Assembly: GCA_008297865.1 (NCBI GenBank)
Contig: VBQI01000002.1
Location: forward strand, 1 to 32,122
Direction: 5' to 3'
From: Thermoplasmata archaeon
Lineage (GTDB): Archaea; Thermoplasmatota; E2; UBA202; JdFR-43
DNA: 32,122 nt
Shown one piece after another: positions 9,286 to 18,898 of this stretch. The notes beneath the pieces were generated by a model. It was not told where the DNA came from. It saw nothing but the letters and a program-made list of their open reading frames with translations, and ran no database searches. How positions within the stretch are numbered: position 1 is the first letter of the stretch; each line of letters begins with the position of its first letter. The position numbers were made by a program, and so were the translations under genes.

Positions 9286-10535
9286 TTTCTCATTGCGTAT
9301 TCTATTACTTTATCTAATGCTTTAACTGCTGTATGAGGCTCTTCAAAAACAGGTATTCCAAGCTCAAATAAAATTTTTTTCTGCTTTTCAACAAAATTTC
9401 CACCCATGGAAATAGCCATACAAAACTTTCTTATTTTTTTCAATCCTTCATAAAGCTCTTCCAAGCTTTCTGCAAGAGGAGCATCCTGAAACACAAATGT
9501 AAGGAGAATTATATCTGCTTCTTTCTCTTCAATAGCCTTTAAGAAATCTTTTGCTGTTGCACTACCGGTTAAGTCAACTACATTACCAACTAACTCAATA
9601 TTTCTTTTATCTTCAATAAAATCGCATGCAAGTACACTTGGCCCTGCACCATTTGTAATAATGACCAATTTTTTACCTCTTGGCAAATTGTTTACCGCCA
9701 ATATTTTTAGTATGCCAAAAAGTTCTGTAAAATCATCAGCAAAAATAATATTTTTTTGCCTGCAAACACCCTTAAATATTTCATAGCTTGACGCCATAGC
9801 TCCAGTATGAAGACTCGCCGCCTTCTGTCCAAGTTTGCTTCTTCCTGTTTTCAAAATCACTACGGTCTTTTTTCCAATGTTTTCAAAGAATTCTCTTCTT
9901 AAATCCTCTGCATAAATTGCTATCACATTTGTCTCATTATCTCTTTCCAAATAGCGAAGTAAATCTACTTCATTAACATCTGCTTTATTTCCATAGGAAA
10001 CAAATTTGCTAACTCCTACGCCCTCTCTTGCAAATTTTTCAAGTAAAGCAATTCCAAATGTTCCAGATTGAGTTAAAATTGCAATTTTACCACCTTTCGG
10101 CAAATCCATATTCCTCTGGAAAAATGTATTAAAACCATTTTTCCCATTAAATACTCCTATGCAATTTGGTCCAATAATGCGGATGCCGTAATCTCTTGCT
10201 CTCTCAACGAGTTTTCTCTCCAAATCTTCCCTACCAATTTCTTTGAAGCCCCCAGATATTACTATAACATTTTTTATTCCTTTTCTACCACATTTTTCTA
10301 CTTCCTCCACACATTTTTCAGCATCTATTGAAATAACTGCCAAATCTATTTTACCATCAATTTCTTCAACACTTGTATAACATTTTTTTCCTAAAATTTC
10401 TTTTCTACGGGGATTTATTGGATAAACTTCTATGCCACTTTTCATAATATTATATAAAATTTCATATCCAATCTTGCCTTTCTTGCCAGATGCTCCAATA
10501 ACTGCTACACTTTTTGGATTAAAGAACTTTTCCAT
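9282..10535 (-). CDS. CoA-binding protein, ADP-forming acyl/acetyl-CoA synthetase alpha-subunit-like
   Basis: MEKFFNPKSVAVIGASGKKGKIGYEILYN, GPNCIGVFN, SQSGTFGIALL, SLHTGAMA, ITNGAGPSVLACD. Overlaps rli1 by 4 bp. Confidence 0.9.
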   Translation of the reverse strand: MEKFFNPKSVAVIGASGKKGKIGYEILYNIMKSGIEVYPINPRRKEILGKKCYTSVEEIDGKIDLAVISIDAEKCVEEVEKCGRKGIKNVIVISGGFKEIGREDLERKLVERARDYGIRIIGPNCIGVFNGKNGFNTFFQRNMDLPKGGKIAILTQSGTFGIALLEKFAREGVGVSKFVSYGNKADVNEVDLLRYLERDNETNVIAIYAEDLRREFFENIGKKTVVILKTGRSKLGQKAASLHTGAMASSYEIFKGVCRQKNIIFADDFTELFGILKILAVNNLPRGKKLVIITNGAGPSVLACDFIEDKRNIELVGNVVDLTGSATAKDFLKAIEEKEADIILLTFVFQDAPLAESLEELYEGLKKIRKFCMAISMGGNFVEKQKKILFELGIPVFEEPHTAVKALDKVIEYAMRK

Positions 10536-10778
10536 TTATTCTTCACTCAAAATAACAAAATCTTTAACAGACTTCACAGCGTCGAATGGGAAAATTATGT
10601 ATCCTTCCTCATTCTGGTTATACAATCGTGGATCAATTTTATCAGATGGTTCTACAACCAGATCCAAGAGATTTCCTGTCTTTTCATCTACAGTAATATT
10701 TCTGATAATGCCCAAGTATAATCCACCGCTACTCATTACTTTTTTGCCTCTCAATTCATTTTCCATTACTTTCATCAA
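10536..10778 (-). CDS. PRC-barrel domain protein
   Basis: 80 aa: ELRGKKVMSSGGLYLGIIRNITVDEKTGNLLDLVVEPSD; directly upstream of the CoA-binding gene in the same operon. Confidence 0.85.
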   Translation of the reverse strand: MMKVMENELRGKKVMSSGGLYLGIIRNITVDEKTGNLLDLVVEPSDKIDPRLYNQNEEGYIIFPFDAVKSVKDFVILSEE

Positions 10779-10881
10779 ATAGAAATGGATTCCCCTTTTT
10801 TAAATTTGTCCTTTTCAGAAAACTCGAGTTAACCATCGTTAATTTTTAATACAATGAAGTAATTATCAGGATGGTGATAAA

Positions 10882-12177
10882 GTGAAAAAATCCATCCCAC
10901 TACTATTCGTTTTTATAATAGTTTTATCTATGCAAATTAAAGCAAATAACCCTCCTAACACACCTTCAACTCCATCTGGTCCCACTTTAGTATGGGCAGA
11001 TGAAGAAAATTATTATTCCACTTCTGCAACAGATCCAGATGGAGATAAAGTTAGATACGGATTTGATTTTGGAGATGGAACAGATATAACTTGGACAGGC
11101 TATGTAGATTCTGGAAGCACGGCATCTGCATATCATGTATGGTGCTCATGCGCTGGAGAAGGAACACGATATGTTAAAGTAAAGGCACAGGATGAAAATG
11201 GAGCAGAAAGTGGATGGTCAAACACGCTTGCTGTCTATGTAGATGTTAATGAAAAGCCTTCCGTTCCGTCTACTCCTTCTGGCCCTTCAACTGGCAAGGT
11301 TGGACGTGTTTATACTTTCACCACTTCTTCAACAGACCCTGACGATAGCAGTCATGAAAAAATAAAATATAGATTTGACTGGGGAGATGGACACTTAACA
11401 TGGACTGACTGGTATACGCCTGGAGAAACAGCATATGCATCTCATTCTTGGAGTAGCCCAGGAACATATACGATAAAAGTATATGCTGAAGATTTACACG
11501 GTTTAGAAACTACTTGGTCTCCTGGTAAAGTGATTACTATAACTTCAAACAATGCTCCATTACAACCTTCATTAAGTGGACCAACAGAAGGAGAAGCAGG
11601 CCAGAGTTATACATATACTGCAGTAACTACAGACCCAGATGAAGATAAAATATTCTATTGTTTCAACTGGGGGGATGGAACAAATGAATTCTGCACAGAT
11701 TATGTAGATTCAGGAACACAAGTGCAAGCATCTCATACATGGCAAGAGAAGGGAACATATACTATTACTGTGACTGCTGAAGATGAACATGGTGCAAAAA
11801 GTGAGCCAGCAGTATTGCAAGTTAAAATGCCTCTCGTAACATCTTCACTTGAGATAGCGAAACCGAAACATGGAATATATCTCTTTGGAATGAAAATTTT
11901 TCCATTCATTGGACAGATTGTAATAGGGGATATAAAGGTCGAGGTCTCCGCTCCACCTGACATAAAGAGAGTAGACTTTTTACTTCCGATGGCGTGTGGA
12001 TGTGGCTTAGAAATTGTTCATACTGATATGGTGGCGCCCTTTGAGTGGAATTGGAACATAGATTATGATGATAATGAAATAATTGATGAGGGTTTTACAC
12101 AGTTATATGTGAGGGGTTACGATGCAGAGTGGAATGAATACAAAGATGCGATATCCTTGTTAAAGGTGAGGATATGA
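10882..12177 (+). CDS. Secreted PKD-repeat protein
   Basis: GTG start, signal-like MKKSIPLLFVFIIVLSMQIKA; three PKD-like repeats (YGFDFGDGTDITWTGYVDSG..., YRFDWGDGHLTWTDWY..., YCFNWGDGTNEFCTDYVDSG...). Confidence 0.85.
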   Translation: MKKSIPLLFVFIIVLSMQIKANNPPNTPSTPSGPTLVWADEENYYSTSATDPDGDKVRYGFDFGDGTDITWTGYVDSGSTASAYHVWCSCAGEGTRYVKVKAQDENGAESGWSNTLAVYVDVNEKPSVPSTPSGPSTGKVGRVYTFTTSSTDPDDSSHEKIKYRFDWGDGHLTWTDWYTPGETAYASHSWSSPGTYTIKVYAEDLHGLETTWSPGKVITITSNNAPLQPSLSGPTEGEAGQSYTYTAVTTDPDEDKIFYCFNWGDGTNEFCTDYVDSGTQVQASHTWQEKGTYTITVTAEDEHGAKSEPAVLQVKMPLVTSSLEIAKPKHGIYLFGMKIFPFIGQIVIGDIKVEVSAPPDIKRVDFLLPMACGCGLEIVHTDMVAPFEWNWNIDYDDNEIIDEGFTQLYVRGYDAEWNEYKDAISLLKVRI

Positions 12178-12584
12178 AAAAAGCTTTTGTTGCACTCCTT
12201 TTATTTTTTCTTTCTCTTGCTAATGCCCAGAAGGTTACCAATTTATACTGGGAACCTGAACAGCCAAAGGTAGGAGATGACATTGTTGTATATGCAGAGA
12301 TAGAAGGAAATGTCAGTAATGTAAAGCTTAAATATTGCCCTATTGCCAATGGTAGTTGTTTCTATGAGTACATGACTTATAAAGATGGAAAATGGAGACT
12401 CAAGATATATGCAGAAAATGCGACGGAGGTGACAGATGGGAAAATAGAAATTGCAATCGTTGCAGATGGAAAAGTCCTTAAAGAAGATGAAATTATTGTA
12501 GAAGAGAAAAGCACTCCAGGATTTGAAGTTTTTATAGCATTGATAGCATTGTTTTTTATAGCAAAGATTAAAATGAAAAAATGA
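12174..12584 (+). CDS. Small secreted protein with PGF-like C-terminal TM tail
   Basis: Signal-like MKKAFVALLLFFLSLANA; tail STPGFEVFIALIALFFIAKIKMKK. Overlaps the upstream gene by 4 bp. Confidence 0.7.
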   Translation: MKKAFVALLLFFLSLANAQKVTNLYWEPEQPKVGDDIVVYAEIEGNVSNVKLKYCPIANGSCFYEYMTYKDGKWRLKIYAENATEVTDGKIEIAIVADGKVLKEDEIIVEEKSTPGFEVFIALIALFFIAKIKMKK

Positions 12585-12594
12585 ATGCGAACAT

Positions 12595-14562
12595 ATGAAA
12601 AAATATTTACTGTTGGTCATCTCATTCATTGCATTCCTTGCTATTGCTGAGGTAAAAGCAAATATATTTTGTGAGGAGGCAACAACTACAACTTGTAAAG
12701 CATGCCCTGCTGTTTCTGAGATAATATATGAAATTTATAAATCCCACGAGTATCCATTTTATTTTGTTTCCTTAGTTGCAGATAAAAGCAATGTTGCAGA
12801 TGAAAGAACAGATGAATATAATGTTTATGGATACCCAACGGTTTTTTTTGATGGAGGCTATAGAGTTGTTTTTGGCAAACAGAATAAGCAAGATTATATC
12901 AACGCAATAGAGCAATGCTTACAGAGAGATAGAGCAAATATTGAAGCGATTATGAATACAAAATGGAATGGCAATGGAATCGATGTTGATTTAACCCTCA
13001 AGAGTAAAGAAAATGATGCATATGAGGGATATCTTAAAATTTATGTTGTTGAACCAGTTTCAAGATGGAATGATTACGAGGGCAAGCCATATCATTTTGC
13101 TCTCATTGGATATGCAATTAATGAAGAGATATATATTGAAGCGGGAAAGGAAATTAAAAAACATGTTATATGGAATGCGAGCAAAGAGGATTATGTAGTA
13201 AGCAATGACAATATTATGGCAATTGCAGTCGTCTTTAATGTTGCCTCCAACACGGGCTATTCCGACCCGCCGTATAATAATCATCCATTTACTGCTTATT
13301 ATGTAGATGTATGCGTTGCTTCCTCACCCCCTGTAGATGAGCCACCTATACTTCAATTTATTGAGAAGCCATCAAGCATCGAAGGCTTTAGGAATGTAAG
13401 TTTTAAGTGGAAAGGGGAAGATGATTTTGGCGATGTACTATTTTCTTACAAACTTGTAGGATATGAAGAATGGCATGAATGGGGTAATGAAACCACCGCT
13501 TTCTACTATAACCTGCAAGATGGAGAATATGAGTTTATATTGCGTGGAAAGGATAATATCGGGCAAATAAGCCAGATAAAATGGAAATTTGTCGTTGACA
13601 CTTCTCCTCCGACTATAGTCGGTACAAGCCCTAAGGATGGTGCAAGAAATGTTCCTATTTACGAGCCAATAGTTATTAAATTCTCACACGAGATGAACAA
13701 AAAGTCTGTTAAGATTTCGATATATCCAAAAGTTGATTATACTTTGCAATGGAAAAATGGAAATGAAATCGTTATTTATCCATCCTTGGAGTATGAAACA
13801 TTATATACCGTTACCATCAAAAATGCAACCCGCATAGGCGGGCAGAAAATGCAGAAATTCTCATTTTCTTTTGAAACAGCATCTGCAGATGTGGAGGCAC
13901 CAAGCATTTTATATGTAAAGCCGTTTTTAAGCGAGCTTTATGGTGATATAAAGATAAAATTTTCTGAACCTATGGATACTATACTGCATAACTCAATCAT
14001 CATAAAGCCTTGGATCCCATTCAGCTATAAATGGGAGGAAAATGATACCCTTTTATTGATTACCTTAAGGCATTATCTGCCTGGAAATTATACCGTCGAA
14101 ATAACTAAATTTATGGAAGATAAATCTGGAAATCCAATTAAATCAAATTATTCTTTCTCTTTCTATATAACATTACCTCACATTACTTATACGAGTATTA
14201 AGAACGGAGAGGAAAATGTTTTGCCAAATACAGAAATAAGAATAAAATTTTCTCATGGCATGGATAAAAATTCTGTAGAAAAGAATCTTTCAATTCATCC
14301 TAAATGCAATTATTCAATTTCGTGGGAAGGAAACGTTCTAATAATTTCTCCACAACTTAAATGGGGTAAAAAATATTTCATAAATATATCCAGAGATGCA
14401 AAAGATAATAGGAGTATACCCCTAAATGAAAATTTCTCTATATGGTTTACAACTGAGAAGGAAGTGGAAAGAGAGGGAAAGGAAGAACAAATGCCTTCCT
14501 TTACTTTTCTTTTATTCATTATTTCAATAATCATATTTTTGTTGAGGAAGAAATCAAAATAA
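12595..14562 (+). CDS. Surface protein: N-terminal thioredoxin-like/Omp28-like domain plus SbsA-type Ig-like repeats and C-terminal TM
   Basis: FCEEATTTTCKACPAVSEIIYEIYKSHEYPFYFVSLVADK...YNVYGYPTVFFDGGYRVVFG; later TSPKDGARNVPIYEPIVIKFSHEMNKKSVKISIYP and similar repeats; C-terminus MPSFTFLLFIISIIIFLLRKKSK. Confidence 0.8.
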   Translation: MKKYLLLVISFIAFLAIAEVKANIFCEEATTTTCKACPAVSEIIYEIYKSHEYPFYFVSLVADKSNVADERTDEYNVYGYPTVFFDGGYRVVFGKQNKQDYINAIEQCLQRDRANIEAIMNTKWNGNGIDVDLTLKSKENDAYEGYLKIYVVEPVSRWNDYEGKPYHFALIGYAINEEIYIEAGKEIKKHVIWNASKEDYVVSNDNIMAIAVVFNVASNTGYSDPPYNNHPFTAYYVDVCVASSPPVDEPPILQFIEKPSSIEGFRNVSFKWKGEDDFGDVLFSYKLVGYEEWHEWGNETTAFYYNLQDGEYEFILRGKDNIGQISQIKWKFVVDTSPPTIVGTSPKDGARNVPIYEPIVIKFSHEMNKKSVKISIYPKVDYTLQWKNGNEIVIYPSLEYETLYTVTIKNATRIGGQKMQKFSFSFETASADVEAPSILYVKPFLSELYGDIKIKFSEPMDTILHNSIIIKPWIPFSYKWEENDTLLLITLRHYLPGNYTVEITKFMEDKSGNPIKSNYSFSFYITLPHITYTSIKNGEENVLPNTEIRIKFSHGMDKNSVEKNLSIHPKCNYSISWEGNVLIISPQLKWGKKYFINISRDAKDNRSIPLNENFSIWFTTEKEVEREGKEEQMPSFTFLLFIISIIIFLLRKKSK

Positions 14563-14985
14563 AATTTTTTCCATAAGATACGCAGGAGAGCCATCGGTAT
14601 AGAAATCAGGAAGCATTTGCTTTATTTTAAATCCTTTTCTTTTGTAAAACAATATCGCTTCCTTGTTATCCACTCTAACTTCTAAGTAAATTCTCCTTGT
14701 TTCAGGATGCCTCAAGATGGCTTCTCTCAGTAGAGAGCTTCCTATTCCTTGACCCCTATATTTTTCATCTACCGCTAGCATCAAAATTCTCAATTCATTT
14801 ATGCATGGTTCAATTGTAATTATAAAACCTACTACTGCATCGTTTTTTTCAGCAACTAAAAAACCATCTGGTGCAATACTCCATAGATGGAGGAAAAAAT
14901 CCGTAGTATATTTTTCTTCGAGAGAATCATGAGCAATTTTCACAACGCTTTCTAAATCTTTGTATTCAAACTTTCTTATTGCCAT
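14554..14985 (-). CDS. GNAT-family N-acetyltransferase (RimI-like)
   Basis: LMLAVDEKYRGQGIGSSLLREAI...RIYLEVRVDNKEAILFYKRKGFK: canonical GNAT acetyl-CoA binding motif. Confidence 0.9.
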   Translation of the reverse strand: MAIRKFEYKDLESVVKIAHDSLEEKYTTDFFLHLWSIAPDGFLVAEKNDAVVGFIITIEPCINELRILMLAVDEKYRGQGIGSSLLREAILRHPETRRIYLEVRVDNKEAILFYKRKGFKIKQMLPDFYTDGSPAYLMEKILF

Positions 14986-15842
14986 GTAAATTTAAAGGCT
15001 AGAGCATTTGTAGGACAGGCATCGATGCAATGCCCACATCTGATGCATTCTCCACTTTTTCTTTCATATGGCATATTTATCTGCATGGGACAAACTTTTG
15101 CACATTTAAAGCATTTTATGCATTTTTCTTCATAATATTCTAACTGCAATATGCTGACTTTATTAAACTGAGCCATCATTGCTCCAACTGGACAGAGGTG
15201 ACGGCACCAGCCCCGAGTCATTAATATTATTAAAAAGAAGAAGCCAGCTAAAATAATCATTTTTGGAAAGAAGTAGACAGTAAATGTATAGCCTCCAGGA
15301 TTTATTGCTAAATGGGGTAAAGTTGCAGTTAACCCACCTATAGGGCAAATATCTGTATATGCAAGAGTTCCTGTGACATAGCAAGCAGGAGGAATAGCAG
15401 CAAGAATTGCATACTTTAGATACCTTGCCTTTCTGTCTATCTTGCTTTTTGTTCTTCTTCCTTTTGTTAAATCCTGTAGGAAGCCAATTGGACATGCCCA
15501 TCCACATGCTGCTCTTCCAAATAAAATACTTGAAAAGCCAATTATTCCAGCAAGATATAGTAAGAGATACCATATTCTATCAGCAAATGCATGCTCTAAT
15601 ACGCCAATAGGACATGCCATAAGAGCAAAAGGGCTTTCCCAACAGTAAAAATAGGCATAAATCAAACCAGTTACTCCAAATATGAAGGCAGTATTTGTTA
15701 TAAAAAGAAAGCTTAGTTGTGAGGCTATCCTTTTCTTTTGCAACCGTCCCTTATACCTTCTGAAAGCTACTACAGCTCCAATTGCCATTGGAATGCAAAG
15801 AAAGGCAAAGGGGCAGGAAGGACAATTAAGATTGCAAATCAT
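14976..15842 (-). CDS. Membrane polyferredoxin / NapH-like 4Fe-4S protein
   Basis: CGWACPIGFLQDL, CRHLCPVGAMMAQF, then CIKCFKCAKVCPMQI and CIRCGHCIDACPTNA ferredoxin motifs with several TM segments. Confidence 0.88.
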   Translation of the reverse strand: MICNLNCPSCPFAFLCIPMAIGAVVAFRRYKGRLQKKRIASQLSFLFITNTAFIFGVTGLIYAYFYCWESPFALMACPIGVLEHAFADRIWYLLLYLAGIIGFSSILFGRAACGWACPIGFLQDLTKGRRTKSKIDRKARYLKYAILAAIPPACYVTGTLAYTDICPIGGLTATLPHLAINPGGYTFTVYFFPKMIILAGFFFLIILMTRGWCRHLCPVGAMMAQFNKVSILQLEYYEEKCIKCFKCAKVCPMQINMPYERKSGECIRCGHCIDACPTNALAFKFTWQ

Positions 15843-16416
15843 TTTTCTCCTCTTTAGCTAACTCCAGAATTTCCTTTAATTTTTCCACGGTTGGTCTGCC
15901 TCCTTTTCCATCTGCCTTGCCAGAAAAAGCATACCAATAAATGGTGCCATTTTTCTGGAATAAGATGACAGTTGTAGGAACTCTGTTACTTCTATCTTTA
16001 GTATATATTCTTATTGCATCCCCTTTCTCGTCGCCTGCCACATTTATTGAAAAAAATGCTACAAAGCTGAAATTTTTAGATATTCTTCCATTTTCTTCAC
16101 TTCCATTCACCATTCCAGCTTTTTTCATATCTTCCCATTGCTCTTCACATGATCTGCAAGCTGGCCCCCAAAAGAAGAGCATAACAACTTTGTCTGCAGA
16201 TGCATTTATTATCCATTCAGGGTGTTCCGGCATGCCCTCATTTTTATACCATGATGGATATTCAATCCAGAATTCTTTAAACTCTTTTGTTTTTGGGAGC
16301 ATTGCGATACACCCCAAACAGCGTAGTTCATTTAGAAGCTTTGTTGTTTCATATGCTACATATATACCACCAGAAAGAATTAAAGCCATTATGATTACGA
16401 GCAGTTTTTTCATCAT
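15826..16416 (-). CDS. Membrane-anchored thioredoxin-like protein
   Basis: N-terminal TM MKKLLVIIMALILSGGIYVAYE; MLFFWGPACRSCEEQWEDMKKAG CxxC site; RVPTTVILFQKNGTIYW cis-Pro-like region. Confidence 0.75.
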   Translation of the reverse strand: MMKKLLVIIMALILSGGIYVAYETTKLLNELRCLGCIAMLPKTKEFKEFWIEYPSWYKNEGMPEHPEWIINASADKVVMLFFWGPACRSCEEQWEDMKKAGMVNGSEENGRISKNFSFVAFFSINVAGDEKGDAIRIYTKDRSNRVPTTVILFQKNGTIYWYAFSGKADGKGGRPTVEKLKEILELAKEEKNDLQS

Positions 16417-17183
16417 ATCCCTATTTGGAGAGGATTTACCAGCTTTTTAAGCACTGCAATTGCAGAGAGAGAAGCTAAATAGCTTGTGCTTGGGTTCTTA
16501 GGATTTGGCAGATTTTCGACTTCCGCCCTAAGCCTTCCAAACTTTCCGTGAGCCAATATCTTATGACTATTATATTTTATTACAGGATCAGCAACTACTT
16601 TCACCTTCGTTTCATCAAACCCAACGCCAGCAAGCGAGAGGCAGGCGGCCACATTTATATTGCGCGGAAAAAGTTTCACTGCTTCTCTTGCATTTCCATC
16701 AAATAGCACTGTTCTTTTCTCAAAATGCTTTCCAAATGCCTCTGGTGCCTTAGTTGTTACAAGAGTTACTTCATGCAGACCGCCTACGCTTGCAGCTTTT
16801 ATTCCATCAATTCCCGCAACTGCTCCAGAGGGTAAATAAATTTTGCATTTCTTTTCCTTTGCTTTTTTAATTAGTCTTTCTCTAAAATCATCATCAAAAA
16901 GAGCGCCAATCGTCATTATAACTAAATCCTTTCCTGCCTCAATTATCATTTCTGCATATTCATATACTGCCTGCTGGGATGCAGCTTCAAAAACAGTATC
17001 TACTAAAGGCAAAAATTTTTCAACTTTCTCAAATTTTGCTTTCTTGAGCTGTTCCGCAAGCCTCACACCTTTCTCCTCTACAATATCATATAAATAAATT
17101 TCTTCTATATCATCCATTTCATCTGCTGTCTTTGCAACATCACCTCCTATAGCTCCACATCCAATTATGCCAAGTTTCATCAT
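16413..17183 (-). CDS. nadX: Aspartate dehydrogenase-like (L-aspartate dehydrogenase family)
   Basis: MKLGIIGCGAIGGDVAKTADEM Rossmann motif; AASQQAVYEYAEMIIEAGKDLVIMTIGAL; LPSGAVAGIDGIKAASVGGLHEVTLVTTKAPEAF; NINVAACLSLAGVGFDETKVKVVADP. Confidence 0.88.
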   Translation of the reverse strand: MMKLGIIGCGAIGGDVAKTADEMDDIEEIYLYDIVEEKGVRLAEQLKKAKFEKVEKFLPLVDTVFEAASQQAVYEYAEMIIEAGKDLVIMTIGALFDDDFRERLIKKAKEKKCKIYLPSGAVAGIDGIKAASVGGLHEVTLVTTKAPEAFGKHFEKRTVLFDGNAREAVKLFPRNINVAACLSLAGVGFDETKVKVVADPVIKYNSHKILAHGKFGRLRAEVENLPNPKNPSTSYLASLSAIAVLKKLVNPLQIGI

Positions 17184-17228
17184 TTGAATAATGAATATGA
17201 TTATAAATATATAACCAAAATTTATAAT

Positions 17229-17792
17229 GTGTTGCTCTCAAAAAAATTTTATGAAAGAGATCCGGCAATAGTTGCAATGGATTTACTTGGGTGCGTATTT
17301 GTAAAAAAGGAAAAGGAGATACTTAAAGGAAGAATTGTTGAAACAGAAGCATACTATGGCTTAAGTGACCCAGCTTCACGGGCGAGAAAGGGAAAAATCG
17401 GTGAAATAATGTGGGAGGATGCAGGAAGAGCATTTATTTATATGGTGCATGGAAACTGGCTCTTCAATATTACGACAATGCCAAAAGGAAATCCTTCTGG
17501 AGTTTTAATTAGAGCAGTTGAACCATTAAATGGCGTTTCTATTATGAAAAAAAGGAGAAAAGTAGATGATATAAGAGCTCTTACATCTGGACCAGGAAAA
17601 TTTACACAGGCTTTTGGAATAGATAAAAGCTATAACGGTATCAGAATATATACAAAAAGCTCCCCTATATTTATTACAGAAGGAGAGAAAAAATTTGATA
17701 TCGTTAAAAGCAAAAGAATAGGTGTAAAAAAAGATTTACCAATTCCATTGCGTTTTTATATAAAAGGAAACAGATTTGTATCAAAAGCGTAA
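17229..17792 (+). CDS. AAG/MPG-type 3-methyladenine DNA glycosylase
   Basis: LLGCVFVKKEKEILKGRIVETEAYYGLSDPASRARKG...IYMVHGNWLFNITT...GVLIRAVEPL...LTSGPGKFTQAFGID. Track start is TTG 17184; GTG 17229 lies downstream of a TATA-like ATAAATATATA and is more plausible. Confidence 0.92.
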   Translation: MLLSKKFYERDPAIVAMDLLGCVFVKKEKEILKGRIVETEAYYGLSDPASRARKGKIGEIMWEDAGRAFIYMVHGNWLFNITTMPKGNPSGVLIRAVEPLNGVSIMKKRRKVDDIRALTSGPGKFTQAFGIDKSYNGIRIYTKSSPIFITEGEKKFDIVKSKRIGVKKDLPIPLRFYIKGNRFVSKA

Positions 17793-18725
17793 AAGAACAT
17801 AGAAGAAGCGAGTCAGATTTTTATGCACTCTGACACAATGAATTTCTTCTATCTTAAAATATTTTTTTGCAATATCTCTATACCGTAAAGAAGGTAGTCC
17901 AACGACTGCTCTTCTCCCCTTATTAAGCATTTCTCCCATTTTTTCAAAAGCTTCTTCATATAACTTCTCCATTTCATCTGATAGATGAGAGGATCTTCCA
18001 TATGGAAAATCGGTTGCAATTGCATCTGCACCACCTTCAAATTCTCTCATATCTTCGTTAAATAGTTCGTAGTTGTGTATACCATAATAATCCAAATTTT
18101 TTTTACATCCTTCAACCATTTTTTTCTTTATATCTATTCCAATTACCTTTGCACCAATCATCCCAGCTTCTATTAAAATGCCCCCAGTGCCACAAAATGG
18201 GTCAAGAAGTGTTTCGCTTCTATGAACCCTCGTTAAATTAACCAATGCCCTAGCTATTCTTGGATGCATAGAAACGGGAGGCGAAAAAGGTCTTTTAGGC
18301 GGGCGTCTTCCTTCAAAATATCTTCTTTCAATCTTTGCAATTTCTCTTGCAAAAAATAATTTTCTCTCGGAGAAAATTTTTATTATAGTATCTGGATTTT
18401 CTAAATCCACTTTTGCCCTGCTTCTCTCCCTAATTTTTTCTCCCAATTCTTTTCGCATTGAATATGTTCCTCCTTCTACTTTAAAAGTTCCTTTTATGTT
18501 TGCATTTTCAACACATTCATCTATTGTATAGCCCAAAAATTCATTTATGCTGAAACTCATTGCAATTCTATCTGCAAACTCACTTATTCTTTTATTTATT
18601 CTTGCAAAAAAAACCGAGTTGTGATATAGTTCCTCATATTCAATATCACATGCATCTAAGCATGCCCTTACTTCAGCAACAGGTAATGTAGGATGCTCTT
18701 TTGAAAGCTCAACTATAACCTCCAT
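17781..18725 (-). CDS. tRNA (guanine10-N2)-methyltransferase, TrmG10-like (THUMP + SAM MTase)
   Basis: KRPFSPPVSMHPRIARALVNLTRVHRSETLLDPFCGTGGILIEAGMIGAKVIGIDI...ATDFPYGRSS. ATG at 18725 (MEVIVELSKEHPTLPVAEVRA) is preferred over the track start at 18797. Confidence 0.88.
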   Translation of the reverse strand: MEVIVELSKEHPTLPVAEVRACLDACDIEYEELYHNSVFFARINKRISEFADRIAMSFSINEFLGYTIDECVENANIKGTFKVEGGTYSMRKELGEKIRERSRAKVDLENPDTIIKIFSERKLFFAREIAKIERRYFEGRRPPKRPFSPPVSMHPRIARALVNLTRVHRSETLLDPFCGTGGILIEAGMIGAKVIGIDIKKKMVEGCKKNLDYYGIHNYELFNEDMREFEGGADAIATDFPYGRSSHLSDEMEKLYEEAFEKMGEMLNKGRRAVVGLPSLRYRDIAKKYFKIEEIHCVRVHKNLTRFFYVLLRF

Positions 18726-18898
18726 AAAGTTAAATAGGATATCGTAATATATATTCAATGGGTTGTTATATCTGTGGCGCTCAATCTGAGCATACATGTC
18801 ATCATTGCTATTTGCCGATATGTAAAGAACATTCTTTCTTTATAGAGACTATTTCTGCATATCTTTGTCAGAGTTGTTATGTGGCATATAAAAATGGC

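Noticed and set aside
10823-10862. GTTAACCATCGTTAAT imperfect inverted repeat upstream of the 10882 PKD gene
   Set aside because: Short (5-bp arms), AT-rich and no second copy noticed; not enough to call an operator.
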